From positions 11,134,983 to 11,198,982 of the forward strand of contig NC_087077.1 of assembly GCF_026151205.1 (NCBI RefSeq): a stretch of 64,000 bases of DNA, in the 5' to 3' direction. Below are positions 26,001-35,508 of this stretch, in pieces. Origin of the DNA: Bolinopsis microptera (taxonomy: Eukaryota > Ctenophora > Tentaculata > Lobata > Bolinopsidae). Position numbers and translations under genes: made by a program. Within the stretch, counting starts at the first letter, position 1. Every line of letters starts with the position of its first letter. Under the pieces are notes generated by a model, which did not search any database, was not told the DNA's origin, and saw only the letters and a list, made by a program, of their open reading frames with translations.

Positions 26001-29000
26001 TTGAACATTTTATTTAGCAATTTAGGTGTCCATTAATGTCCGCCTATGTCCGCATATGTCCGTCTATGTCCGCCTATGTCCGCCTATGTCCGTCTATGTC
26101 CGCCTATGTCCGCCTATGTCCGCCTATGTCCTGTCCTTTTTGGATTCTATGAGACAAGCGGACATAGACGGACGTGACACCCCCCCCTAAATATAAGTGA
26201 CGCTATTAAAAGGCACAGTGTAGTTGACTTTGTCACACTATGAAATTACTTAAACCCTTGATGGTTAGGATAATCGTCTCATCCTCTAGGCTAACTTTGT
26301 CACATAACGATATCTTAATCAAGTGATAAGATATCGCTTAAATACGGCCGGCACGGAAATGGTTACATTGTCACACTATAAACATGTGACGGAGTAAATA
26401 TGGACCCCTTGCTGCCGTTTTTGACCAAATTTTTGATTGTCCAGTTGATTGGATGGGTACATATGACCATTACCTACATATTTGACGACTTTTTTCGTTA
26501 GATGGTGCATTCAGGTTTACTCTGTCACACATTAAAGAAAATATGTGATGAATGTTTAGGGCACCCTGATAAGCAATGTTGAGTAGTGTAAGTTTATTTG
26601 ATGGCCTGGAAGTGCTGGAAATTGTTATTATATCATATAGTCGTAAGGAATTTAAACACAGAAGGCACAAACAAGTTTACTTTGTCACATAATCTTGATG
26701 ATATCTGTGAAATTGAACAAATAATGATATACCAGCTTAAACCCCTTATATTATACGTACCATGGATCAAACAACACTGCTAGTACCATGCACCAGTCAC
26801 ATAAATCATTATCAGGTGGTAATATGATAATAGTGTCACAATTAAACTACCGCTACATGGTCAAAAATAGGGTAATTTCGTCACAAAAAATTATTATAAC
26901 TTTGTTAGCTCCTTGCTGGCAAAATAACTAGTTTATCGAAATTTTTTTGATGATAAAGTTACATAGTAATCTAATAGAGGTATAGTTCTTCAAAATAAGG
27001 GCAAGACATGTTTACTTTGTCACATCAGTTATTATAAGAGTTAGGTAATCGTCATCAGATTAAAAGATATTTTTCGTAGTTTGGATCGATTAATACTTTA
27101 ATATACCTGTAATAAATCCTATGCCAAATATAACACATTATCTTGATACTGTTGGGGCAGGGAAAGTTAATTTTGTCACATTTTCAATGTCTTTGACAAA
27201 TTAATCTAAATTTTTAAAATTGAGCTCTTATGTTCTGGACAATATTCTTCCAATCGTTTCTGAAAGAATGTTGAATTCTAATAGAGTTATAGATCTTCAA
27301 AATAGGGGCAAGACATGTTTACTTTGTCACATCAGTTATTATAAGAGTTAGGTAATCGTCATCACATAAACATATATTTTTTTTGTAGTTTGGATTGATT
27401 TATATAGGTAATAAAGCAGCCTATGCTAATTTTTACACACTATCTTGAAATTGTTGGGGCATGAAAAGTTAATTTTGTCACATTTTTAGTGATTTTGACA
27501 AATTTAACCTAAAATTGTTAAACTTAAGCTCTGATGTTCCGGACAATATTCTAATAGAGGTATAGAATATAGATCTTCAAAATAGGGGCAAGACATGTTT
27601 ACTTTGTCACATCAGTTATTATAAGAGTTATTATAAGAGACAATTTCATTCTATAATCATTGTTTTTAATCTATTTACGATTTCGTATAATTTTTTGTGA
27701 CAATGTAAACATCAACTGATCTTAACTTGCATCAACTATATTGTCATCATATACAATTTTCCCGCCTTTCAAACCAAAATCAGATATAAATAATTCGCTC
27801 AAAATTTTAAATTTCATATATTGTGACAGAATTAACCTCATTTCCCAATAACCGAGTGCCTGTATTAGCTAATTATTCAAAACAACATATTTTAGGGCTA
27901 TGATCGGTAGAGCAACCATCAAATAATGAGTTGAAAGGGTTTTTAGGACACCTCACAGTAGAATAGAGGTATGGTATCATGAGTGTGACAAAGTTACCCA
28001 CATATTGCCTTGTAACCGTTCGATCCGTGCCCATTAACCAATGTTGTATCATAATTGTTAGATTGACCTAATTTACTATATTTCAGACCAAGGAATGATA
28101 ATTAGACAACTGCAGTTAACTAAGTCACACAAAATGTGACATTTGAAACATTATGGTGCCTAACAACAATAGATTTTCTTTCTGAGCGGTGCATATGGGA
28201 GTATGGGTTACGTGGCTAATGTTCAGAACTTCTGAACGTGCTAGGTTAATAGATGTCAAAATTAAGCCACTATCGTCAAAAACGCTATTATTTTTGTTTA
28301 CCAATATCCTCAAACTCAAATGAACGTGTCCATAAAGTAGTTTGTCAAGGTAAAAAACTTTAAACGTCATTTTATAACCACAATCTCCTGATCATTTGAG
28401 AAGCGGCTCAGCCGTTAATCTGTATTCTAAACAGTAAACTACGATGATGCAATCGTTTACGCTTTTTGAGGAATGGGTGTTATTTTGAGCAAAGGGATTC
28501 AAACTTAGAGTTAAATCAAATCGTTTTAGAGTTTGGAAAATTGGGAGGAATTCTGAGCAAAGGGATTTAAACTAAAAGGTCGAGACCATTATTTACTCGA
28601 CGTTACATCATCTGAAATGCATTGAAACGGTTACCTGCGTGAATACCGTTTAAATGACCAAGTAAACTAATCGTATAGCGATGAGGTGGGGGAAGTTAAT
28701 TTTATCCGTGAGAAATACTCTGCAATTTAGAAAAACAATTTAGTTTTACGACACCTCTTCAGTCTTCACCGTTTCTCGGAGACTTTTATCTCTTCAAACA
28801 TTTTTCATAAATATCACTATGAAAACCACAGGGAAAAACCACTGAAAACCCATATATCCAATGTTCATATTTCACAGTCATTAGAAAATTAGCATAGATA
28901 GGAGTATATCCACAAAACATTAAACAAGTTGAACTACTAAAAATAACAAGTATCAATTCTAATTTAAAATGTACCTTTCTCATCTTTCTCAGTTTGTTCA

Positions 29001-30163
29001 GCAAAGCTCTCCTTTCTGTCGGACTCCAACATTCGGCTGATGTCAAACGAACAGGGGGATTTGGAGCATGACGGCACATCCTGGCCACCCTGGACAAAAA
29101 CTTTGCATAATTTAGGAGAATCTTCTAAAAATACTAAGAGAGGTAGCTTTGTGAAACTATAATCATGAGATGTATTCTTGAGTTGCAGGATTCTTACCTT
29201 AGAATCACGGTCAGGACAAGTTTTAACATAAAGGACAGTATTTGGGAGCAAATTTAGCATGATCTGGCCCTGAGCCATTAGACCTTAAAGAATTGATATG
29301 CATATTGAAATTCAATCGATTTGGATAAAAAGAGGCTGAGATGAAGTCATCACTAAGATTTACTATCATACGGTGGTTTTTTAACCATAAATAGACATTC
29401 TACTGCCGAGTTTTATGGCTAGAAGACATTAACAATCAGATGTGAACCTTGTTGGAGGAGGTTGATTGAGGGGAGCTGTGGCCCGAGCAAGCGTCACTTT
29501 TGTTACCCATACTTTCAGAGTCGTTCATTAGCACAGCCTTGCTTGGTGAGCTGCTTAGCTTGGAGTACACGTCTTTACACACCGTAGATAGGACACAGAC
29601 CTTCTTAAGAATCTGAAGAATTGTCGTAATGTTATAGACTTTAAGATTGGGATCGGATAGTGTTGGATAAGGTTTGTTTTCGGGTTAAAATATGGTGCAC
29701 AAAGTTTTGATGCTGGATGGTGGGAATCGTACAAAAACAAAATGCACAGTAAAAATTCTGTAAGAATCAGTAAACTGGAATGAAGAAGTAAAAGAAAATG
29801 AAACTAACGTTTGAGGAGATAGTCGTGTGGATGCTATCCTTCAAAGAGAGTTTTAACTCTTCGCCCATTGTGTTGATAACCTCCGCAAACGTCTAAAAAG
29901 ATAGTAGTATAGTAGTGGCCCAATATCTGGTACATTGAGACGCAAACTAAGTAGCAAGTAATATAACCACGACTAACGAAGAAAATGTATATAATACTGA
30001 TTTATTATGAAGCAAAAAGGTTTGTTCTAAAGTGGTTATTTCAGCACCACCACCTCCCCACCTGTATGAGAATGTCACTGGTACTGGACCAGGAGAACAC
30101 CATATCGTTGTTATCGTCGCAAGATACTATGGTCTGTGTCGATATCTCCGTCATCTTATGCAT
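5036..30163 (-). CDS. C2H2 zinc-finger protein, 11 exons, five fingers
   Basis: Spliced from 30062-30163, 29809-29892, 29448-29612, 28975-29089, 19956-20095, 17376-17546, 14685-14768, 12970-13069, 8817-8968, 5392-5538 and 5036-5158, all with AG/GT borders and matching phases, giving about 460 residues. The first ATG after an in-frame TAA is at 30163; a second ATG lies three codons on. Residues 1-290 are polar, low in known domains and rich in Ser/Asp/Glu/Lys. Five C2H2 fingers follow: 298-318, 325-345, 353-374, 382-402 and 410-431, each with C-x2-C-x12-H-x3-4-H. Fingers 3 and 5 are split by introns, and reassemble exactly, which supports the model. A short tail ends at TAG. It is probably a sequence-specific DNA-binding nuclear regulator; I cannot assign an ortholog. 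Introns are large (up to 8.9 kb) and full of repeats. Further 5' non-coding exons are possible. The last exon contains a possible GT donor at 5109, but reading through gives a clean terminal exon. Confidence 0.88.
7829..7882 (+). repeat. GTGAGTG-rich simple repeat
   Basis: A short irregular run of GTGAGTG/GTGTGAG words inside the zinc-finger gene intron between the exons at 8817 and 5538. It is ordinary simple-sequence DNA. Confidence 0.7.
12146..12243 (+). repeat. Tandem duplication, about 49-bp unit, two copies
   Basis: A unit containing GTACTGGATATCTTTTGGG and ending in GTTCATC is present twice in direct tandem with only a few differences. It sits in a zinc-finger gene intron. Just downstream (about 12258-12274) is a B-box-like hairpin, GTGGGTTCAATTCCCAC. 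Confidence 0.75.
17639..19003 (+). repeat. 58-bp minisatellite with higher-order structure
   Basis: More than twenty tandem units fill most of this stretch. The main unit is about 58 bp and contains TTTCAGCCTGCAGGTACTTT followed by AATTAGTAACCACAA. It is interspersed with a shorter variant of about 36 bp that carries GTAACCAGTAACCCCCC. The pattern of long and short units recurs (near 17.75, 17.9, 18.06, 18.38 and 18.6 kb), so blocks of several units have been duplicated together. It lies in the zinc-finger gene intron between exons 19956-20095 and 17376-17546. Confidence 0.95.
22349..22402. repeat. Perfect hairpin, 23-bp arms, 8-bp loop
   Basis: The arms 22349-22371 and 22380-22402 are exact reverse complements (left arm begins CTATAGTATGTAAAAGAC). 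A homopolymer C run lies immediately to the left. It may be a very small MITE or a hairpin made by template switching. Confidence 0.85.
22609..22775 (+). repeat. 20-bp minisatellite (GGACATTGGCGGACTCGGAC)
   Basis: About eight tandem copies sit just inside the left end of the foldback-like element; units degrade rightwards. Several strands and frames stay open across it because the unit lacks stops, but it is not a gene. Confidence 0.9.
22790..25868 (+). repeat. 3-kb polypurine (GGAGGA) array with higher-order units
   Basis: The plus strand is largely purine: GGAGGA with interspersed ACTGA, ACCCA and ATGA words. Larger blocks repeat; the landmark ACTGATGAGAAGGATGAGG recurs near 23968, 24471, 24922 and 25357, so the higher-order unit is about 435-505 bp. 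The complementary strand yields long Ser/Pro/Leu-rich open frames, which are artefacts of composition. A polypurine tract this long can in principle form triplex (H-DNA) structures. Confidence 0.95.
26025..26135 (+). repeat. TATGTCCGCC short tandem array
   Basis: Ten or so copies of a 9-10-bp TATGTCCGYC unit next to the right end of the foldback-like element. Its complement resembles the GGACAT-GGCGGAC units at the left end, so the two arrays are in inverted orientation. Confidence 0.85.
26220..28140. repeat. Field of recurring TTTACTTTGTCACA motifs
   Basis: At least fourteen variants of G-TTTAMTTTGTCACA occur here, nearly all in plus orientation (near 26228, 26296, 26363, 26515, 26680, 27010, 27170, 27317, 27470, 27596), with inverse ones near 27825 and 27984. 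Part of it is a clear tandem repeat of about 300 bp: a segment with GGGCAAGACATGTTTACTTT recurs near 27000, 27305 and 27588. It lies in the zinc-finger intron directly beside the foldback-like element. Confidence 0.75.
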
Positions 30164-30452
30164 TCCTTGATATTATCAACAATTTTATTGAGAGTCAAAC
30201 CCGGCAAAAAATAAAATAAATTAACTTGTGAGAGCAGGATTAAGAAAATATTCTCATTCAGGACAAACAATTGACGCCCGCACAACAAAATTAATTCAGA
30301 GTTTAAGGCAAGACTGCGAAATTAATTTACACATGCAGATTGTGATACAATACATTTGCGTGTATTATTAATCAAGAACTAGAGACAGTACTATGTGCCT
30401 CTGCTGAAAACAAAGGTGAAAAACCTCACAATACCTCCAAGAAAACGTGGCA
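30164..30452. other. 5' flank of the zinc-finger gene
   Basis: This stretch lies directly upstream of the minus-strand start codon and should hold 5' UTR and promoter or an upstream intron. No TATA box or other motif could be assigned with confidence. Confidence 0.4.
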
Positions 30453-30494
30453 GTATCCAAGTAGCCCGACATGATGTGATCCCGAACAGCTGTG

Positions 30495-30570
30495 TTAGGG
30501 TTAGGGTAGGGTTAGGGTTAGGGTTAAGGTTAAGGTTAACCGTAACCTTAACTCTAACCCTAACCCTAAC
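30495..30570. repeat. Interstitial telomeric palindrome (TTAGGG / CCCTAA)
   Basis: Several TTAGGG units (some TTAAGG variants) run left to right and meet CCCTAA units in the opposite sense, with GGTTAACCGTAACC at the joint. This is a head-to-head telomeric repeat inside the chromosome, consistent with the TTAGGG telomere type of animals. Confidence 0.9.
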
Positions 30571-30582
30571 GCTGTTCGAAAA

Positions 30583-31018
30583 CACCTGTTCGGGAACACC
30601 TGTTCAGGAACACCTGTTCAGGAACACCTGTTCAGGAACACCTGTTCAGGAACACCTGTTCAGGAACACCTGTTCAGGAACACCTTTCAGGAACACCTGT
30701 TCAGGAACACCTGTTCAGGAACACCTGTTCAGGAACACCTGTTCAGGAACACCTGTTCAGGAACACCTGTTCAGGAACACCTGTTCAGGAACACCTGTTC
30801 AGGAACACCTGTTCAGGAACACCTGTTCAGGAACACCTGTTCAGGAACACCTGTTCAGGAACACCTGTTCAGGAACACCTGTTCAGGAACACCTGTTCAG
30901 GAACACCTGTTCAGGAACACCTGTTCAGGAACACCTGTTCAGGAACACCTGTTCAGGAACACCTGTTCAGGAACACCTATTCAGGAACACCTGTTCAGGA
31001 ACACCTATTCAGGAACAC
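30583..31018 (+). repeat. 14-bp minisatellite (TTCAGGAACACCTG)
   Basis: About 31 nearly identical tandem units; one unit near 30685 lacks one base. Because 14 is not a multiple of three and the unit has no stop in any forward frame, a long open frame with a 14-residue cycle appears. Homogeneity suggests recent expansion or active homogenisation. It is not a credible gene. Confidence 0.95.
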
Positions 31019-31597
31019 ACGTCGGGCTACTTGGATACCGAAAACGCATCTGGGTGACGTACTTGAACTCCATTAGCACTTTATGAGCCTGACCCGTATG
31101 TTTTAGTGAACCGTTTATTTCAAGACGCTTATAGGTCAATAAACGGACCATAAGGCAAATTGGAGGTACAATATTTACAATCTGAGGCATTTTTACAACC
31201 AATATCACGGCTATTTGGACACCGAGGTCCGAGACTATCTTTGAAGTGCAGCGTTTAAAAACAGTCACGGTAAACTTGTAGGCTCCCCAAATCATTCATT
31301 TTAAATAGTTCATTTAAATATATAAAAATAATATAACATTGCACAGAGAAAGGTTTATAAACGGCCTACAGTACACGTGATTAATGCATTCAAATGCGTA
31401 AAATTAGGAATATTTTGTAAATTTCTCCTTGGTAGTAGGTTGCCAAAGGTTTCAACATACATTGACGAAGTCCAGTATCGCTGACGGATTAACATTTAAA
31501 GGCTCAACAGAATCACGGCTGGTTACCGTTAAAACGAAAAGTGCTCCAAATATGACTTTTAATACTTTCAATACTTTCTGTTTGATATAAATTCAAG

Positions 31598-31789
31598 GTG
31601 TCGTATTTTCTTTGTACATTATGGGGTAATAGGTATTATCCACCAGACGCTCCTGGATATGACTATCCAAGCTGGGCGCTGTACAGTGTACCTTCTTATA
31701 CACTACATTCACAACCACCGCATAATCCTGTACAGAACCTTTCTGGACATAATACAGCTGAGTATACGCGACCCAATAGTCGCTCCTGA
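31598..31789 (+). CDS. Possible small Tyr/Pro-rich coding exon
   Basis: A plus-strand open frame gives a peptide whose second half is rich in Tyr, Pro, Ser and His (YPPDAPGYDYPSWALYS and on) and ends at a TGA near 31789. Such composition resembles disordered tails of RNA-binding or membrane-adaptor proteins more than random AT-rich DNA. No partner exon or family was recognised, and the opposite strand is also open here. It may be a last exon, a fossil or chance. Confidence 0.2.
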   Translation: MSYFLCTLWGNRYYPPDAPGYDYPSWALYSVPSYTLHSQPPHNPVQNLSGHNTAEYTRPNSRS

Positions 31790-32563
31790 CAGGTTTCATT
31801 AATGAATGAGAGGCCGACTGTAGAGCCACATGACACTCCCCCTTTAAACAGGCTCTTCGGAGTAGCAGGCAAGCAGCCTGGAGCCGCAGGAAATACGTCC
31901 GTATGTTATAGGAGAGTAGTGATAACATGCTGTGGTGTGAGACCAGAGGTAGGAGGTGAGATACGAATTTAATATAAATTAGCGCACAGATATGTGGCGA
32001 CTACTGCAGCACACCAGGGGATCCTACAGTAGCTCCGGACTGGCTAATTGCCAGGAAGTGATCACCATGCAAGCAGCGCTTGAGTGATTATTATTGGAAA
32101 TGATAACCAATAAGCTCCGTGCTAAGTCTGCTTACTGTGAATGTAACCAGGCAGTCGGTTCCAGACAATTCATTTTGCTAATATTCAATGTATCCAGCTC
32201 CGTGTCGAAAAAGCTTACATACTAACTGTGTGTGCCTAAGTGGATGAACGTGATTCGGAGAATAACACGTGATATAATCGCTGAAATAGAAAATATAACC
32301 ATCAAACAAATTAAAATGCAGCAAATGTAACCTCTATCTACTGCACTGACTGAGATGGCCTAAACAGGCAGTTTAAGGTACATATTATATTCAACATTAG
32401 ATCGAGCATAATTATACTGTTTAAAGTATTCAGAGTAGGTACTTTACTTTAAATTTGGTATCAAGAAACCGGTTTCAAGGTCTGAATATTATATAGTCAC
32501 TTAATAAATATTATGTAAATCTGCTCAAACATTAATTACTCGTTTGTTTGCGTTCATTTTTAC

Positions 32564-32589
32564 GGGGGGGGGGGGGGGGGGGGGGGGGG
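32564..32589 (+). repeat. Homopolymer run of 26 G
   Basis: An unbroken run of 26 guanines. Such runs are hard to sequence; the true length is uncertain and the run can form G-quadruplexes. Confidence 0.9.
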
Positions 32590-32679
32590 TTAAAAATCCA
32601 GGGGGAATGAGCTACATATGGGACGATTTCGAATCATATCATCCAATAAAAATGTGTTCGCAAAAATCTTAAAGCTGTA

Positions 32680-32828
32680 CAGGGACAAAAGGATTTCGAG
32701 ATTATTTTGGCCAAAATTCGCGATACCGCGATTTTTAACAGACTATACATTAAACTATACATAAAATTTGTCGCAAATAATGGGAAAAATCGCGATTCCG
32801 TACATCCCGCGATTTCCTTTTGTCCCTG
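32680..32828. mobile_element. hAT-like MITE, 149 bp, 8-bp TSD
   Basis: The element starts CAGGGACAAAAGG and ends with the inverse CCTTTTGTCCCTG; inverted match extends to about 19 bp with few differences. It is flanked by the exact 8-bp direct repeat AAGCTGTA at 32672-32679 and 32829-32836. CAGGG-type termini with 8-bp duplications are characteristic of hAT transposons. There is no coding capacity. Confidence 0.85.
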
Positions 32829-33057
32829 AAGCTGTATGGATAATGATTCAATTTGAGGATCGTGGTGAACCTGCATTCTATTCCTAAACGTATACATAGG
32901 TGTCCTTGAAAGTCAGACGAAACTTGAAATGATGATTGAAGAAAACATCTTGAAAATGTACGGTTCTTAATAAATTTTGTGAAAGAGGTCTGTAGAATTT
33001 CGAATTTCGAATTTGACAACCTACATTTACCCTGAAATCTATTTTTGTTTACTATAA

Positions 33058-33386
33058 ATTTGACCAAAACCCATAATCATGGGTAGAGTGAACCGCTGCC
33101 AGTGTCTCTCTTTTCCAAACAAAAGAAAATGATATTAATTTGAGGAACCGTCCGCAAATGCAAATTGATACCGAGAATGAAATCGGTCGCTCGCTTTTCC
33201 CATTCAATAAGCTTTATTACAATACGTAAGCCGTGAATGAATGGGAAAAGCGAGCGACCGATTTCATTCTCGGTATCAATTTGCATTTGCGGACGGTTCC
33301 TCAAATTAATATCATTTTCTTTTGTTTGGAAAAGAGAGACACTGGCAGCGGTTCACTCTACCCATGATTATGGGTTTTGGTCAAAT
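33058..33386. repeat. Perfect inverted repeat, 149-bp arms, 31-bp spacer
   Basis: Arms 33058-33206 and 33238-33386 are exact reverse complements by my reading, without a mismatch. The spacer at 33207-33237 contains AAGCTTTATTACAATACG. No target duplication or transposon-type terminus is evident. A transcript across it would form a long hairpin RNA. It could be a recent inverted duplication or a sequencing fold-back artefact. Confidence 0.9.
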
Positions 33387-34380
33387 ATCATCTCTTTTTG
33401 ATTATAATGTCAGGATAATTTACACAGTCGAAACTTAATAAGGAGGTAATTTCAACGATTTCGAAATTTTACCTTTGAAAACGTTTCCTTGTGTTTAGGT
33501 AGGCATATCTGTCAATAACAGACTGAATATAGCACTTTTTACTCATTCAAGTTGGCATTAAATTCATATATAATGCCATTTTAATATCGTGGAAAGCAGA
33601 ATATATTCGAAATCACGAATGAGCAAAATTCTCACCTTTCGCACGTGCAAACTTTGAGCGGACGTTGCGTGCGCATAAAATATTGAATCACCATAAATTT
33701 TTGCATAGTGTTATTTAATATATAGTTTGATAAGCATGAAAAGTTTCAGAAGATTTCAAAAAGAACTTGGATCACAACGGGACTCCAAAGTTGGTAAAAA
33801 TCGTGAAAATAACAATTTTTAGTGATTTTAGCTATTTTAAATGAATTTGGGCGTGTCCCCACGTGTGCAACTTTTCGATTTTCAACTTTAAAACTAACCT
33901 ATAACACAATTTAGACCTTTAGGAAGCAAAATTGAGCTCCACAACCCAAGGGATGGCCCAACACCAGAGAATACTAATTCACAACTTTTGTGTTTTTATA
34001 AAATTATTCTTCAAAAAAGCACAAACTTCAATAGCGAATATCTTTATGAAGGAGCAAGGTAGGAAAACTTTCCGGTAGATTTTCAGAATGCTTGAACAAT
34101 TATCTAAGATGAAAATGTCCTCAGATTTTGAATAAAATTACTCCTTAATACTTTAAAATCGATTTGAAAAGTTGTTATTTTGTCAAAAATCAAGTTTTAA
34201 AAACACGTAAATTGATGACGTCATCAAGTGATGATGATGACGATAAATTATTTTTCGATATAATGTAAACTAAAGTATAAACAATTATCTTTAAAACCTG
34301 TGGTTCGAAATGACTGTATCTTTTATACTTTTGAATCTACGGACACTTAAATGTAGGCTACAATTTACTGCAAAAGCGTC

Positions 34381-34416
34381 TATACATATATACATATATA
34401 TATACATATATAGCTT
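34381..34416 (+). repeat. TA/CATA microsatellite
   Basis: A short run of ACATATAT words. Surrounding DNA (33.4-34.7 kb) is AT-rich with no recognisable gene. Confidence 0.7.
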
Positions 34417-34717
34417 CACGACAATCTGTTGTAAAACAGGGGTTCCAGAAAACCCACTTCCCGATACTCCTGCAACATGAAACTTTTTTTACAGTCGATT
34501 TGGACAAGGTCTAGACGCTCTGCAAAGTTTCAGATCTCTAACTCAATTTTAACATGGTTTTTAAGGCACCTGAATATGGCGATTTTGGGTTTTTTACCTA
34601 ATTTCGTATAACATGCTGGCGCGTATTTTGCGCAAATTTCTTAAAAACCTCCACATAACTATTTCTTATTCCTGTCATCATTAACATTGAATTAGAATGT
34701 TTTGAACTTAAATATAC

Positions 34718-34748
34718 CTGCTGAACTACTTTCGATGAGTCTTAATGC
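34718..34748 (-). other. Possible 31-nt minus-strand exon
   Basis: A good acceptor (TTGTTTTCCAG) and donor (CAG followed by GTATATTT) frame 31 nucleotides reading ALRLIESSSA in one frame. It is 4.6 kb upstream of the zinc-finger gene start on the same strand, so a 5' UTR exon of that gene is one reading; a separate gene with partner sequence near 34840-34940 is another. Weak evidence. Confidence 0.2.
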
Positions 34749-35289
34749 CTGGAAAACAATAAAGGGGATATAATAGTATAGGGGGTACATAGTGTTGTGA
34801 ATATAAGGGCAACGGTTATGCTTGCCAGCATTGTGATCAAGAGGCTTGCATATAATGAACATATTGACACGGGTGCAGAGTTGAGTCTGTACGGAACCTA
34901 GTAGTTTCAGATCCTTGTTTAACTTGCCGTACAGCAAGGTCATCCACTACTTTAGCCTGGCGAGGCACATAACTCCCTCTACAACTCCATGACAAATTAT
35001 ACCCCAAACTCGTGAAATTTGAATTTTTAGCAATATTTGGCCAAGCATACCCATTTTCAGAAAACTGGATTTGTACCTCTGATTTGTATCTAAGACAACA
35101 TGAGTCCAATCTTGACAGTTGACAGCAAAAAATGAAAATGCAGGGTAGGCTGAATATTTAGGTGTATTACTCTGAGCTGTTATGTAGCTCACTTTTGGAC
35201 CCCATCCTTCCTAAGATTGCTTCATCCCTAAAGACCAGGCCATCTGGCATTTCCTTTTCATCTACCTCAGAAGCCTAGTTTTTAATTTG

Positions 35290-35508
35290 AATGTTATTGT
35301 AAATTGTCATGTAAACTTAAAACATTTTCCCATCATCATCTTCATCATCATCATCCATCCTCCCCACTCCACCCTTGCACATCACACACCCCTCATCATT
35401 GACACCATCATAATATATAATAATCACCCCTTCACAACATCATCCCTAGCTGAAGACGATTTACACATGTATTTTGAAAGCTCCTGCTAAATTATTATTA
35501 TTAAATCT
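35290..35508 (+). mobile_element. LINE 3' tail fragment
   Basis: A pyrimidine-rich stretch (CATCATCATC, CCCCTTCACAACATCATCCC) ends in CTCCTGCTAAA followed by an ATT microsatellite (35490-35505). This resembles the 3' end of the LINE at 39.3-42.1 kb, which also ends in ATT repeats. A second copy of the last 60 bp lies at about 36205-36266. Severe 5' truncation is typical of LINE insertion. Confidence 0.55.

Larger units (their letters stand above)
22533..26187. mobile_element. Foldback-like DNA element with TIRs and 6-bp TSD
   Basis: The left end reads G8 then TGTCATGTCCGTCTATGTCC; the right end is its inverse (ending GACAC then a C run), giving inverted termini of about 30 bp with one visible mismatch. 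The sequence TAAATA flanks both ends directly (22527-22532 and 26188-26193), as expected of a target-site duplication. Inside are a 20-bp GGACATTGGCGGAC array (left), a 3-kb purine-strand array, and TATGTCCGCC repeats (right). A TGTCCTTTTTGGATTCTATG segment occurs near both ends in the same orientation. No transposase is present, so it must be non-autonomous. It lies in an intron of the zinc-finger gene. Superfamily not assigned. Confidence 0.8.
30453..31038. mobile_element. TIR-bounded element with telomeric palindrome and 14-bp array
   Basis: An exact 18-bp inverted repeat, GTATCCAAGTAGCCCGAC, lies at 30453-30470 and, inverted, at 31021-31038. Between them are a telomere-like palindrome and a 14-bp minisatellite. 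The left subterminal sequence (CCCGAACAGCTG) looks like a degenerate inverse unit of the minisatellite, which suggests the array grew from the element's own subterminal DNA. AAAACG occurs just outside both ends, a possible but asymmetrically placed target duplication. No protein is encoded. Confidence 0.6.

Noticed and set aside
30395-31057. 220-codon plus-strand frame through the 14-bp array
   Set aside because: The unit has no stop in any frame, so openness is automatic; no start context, splice site or protein-like flanks.
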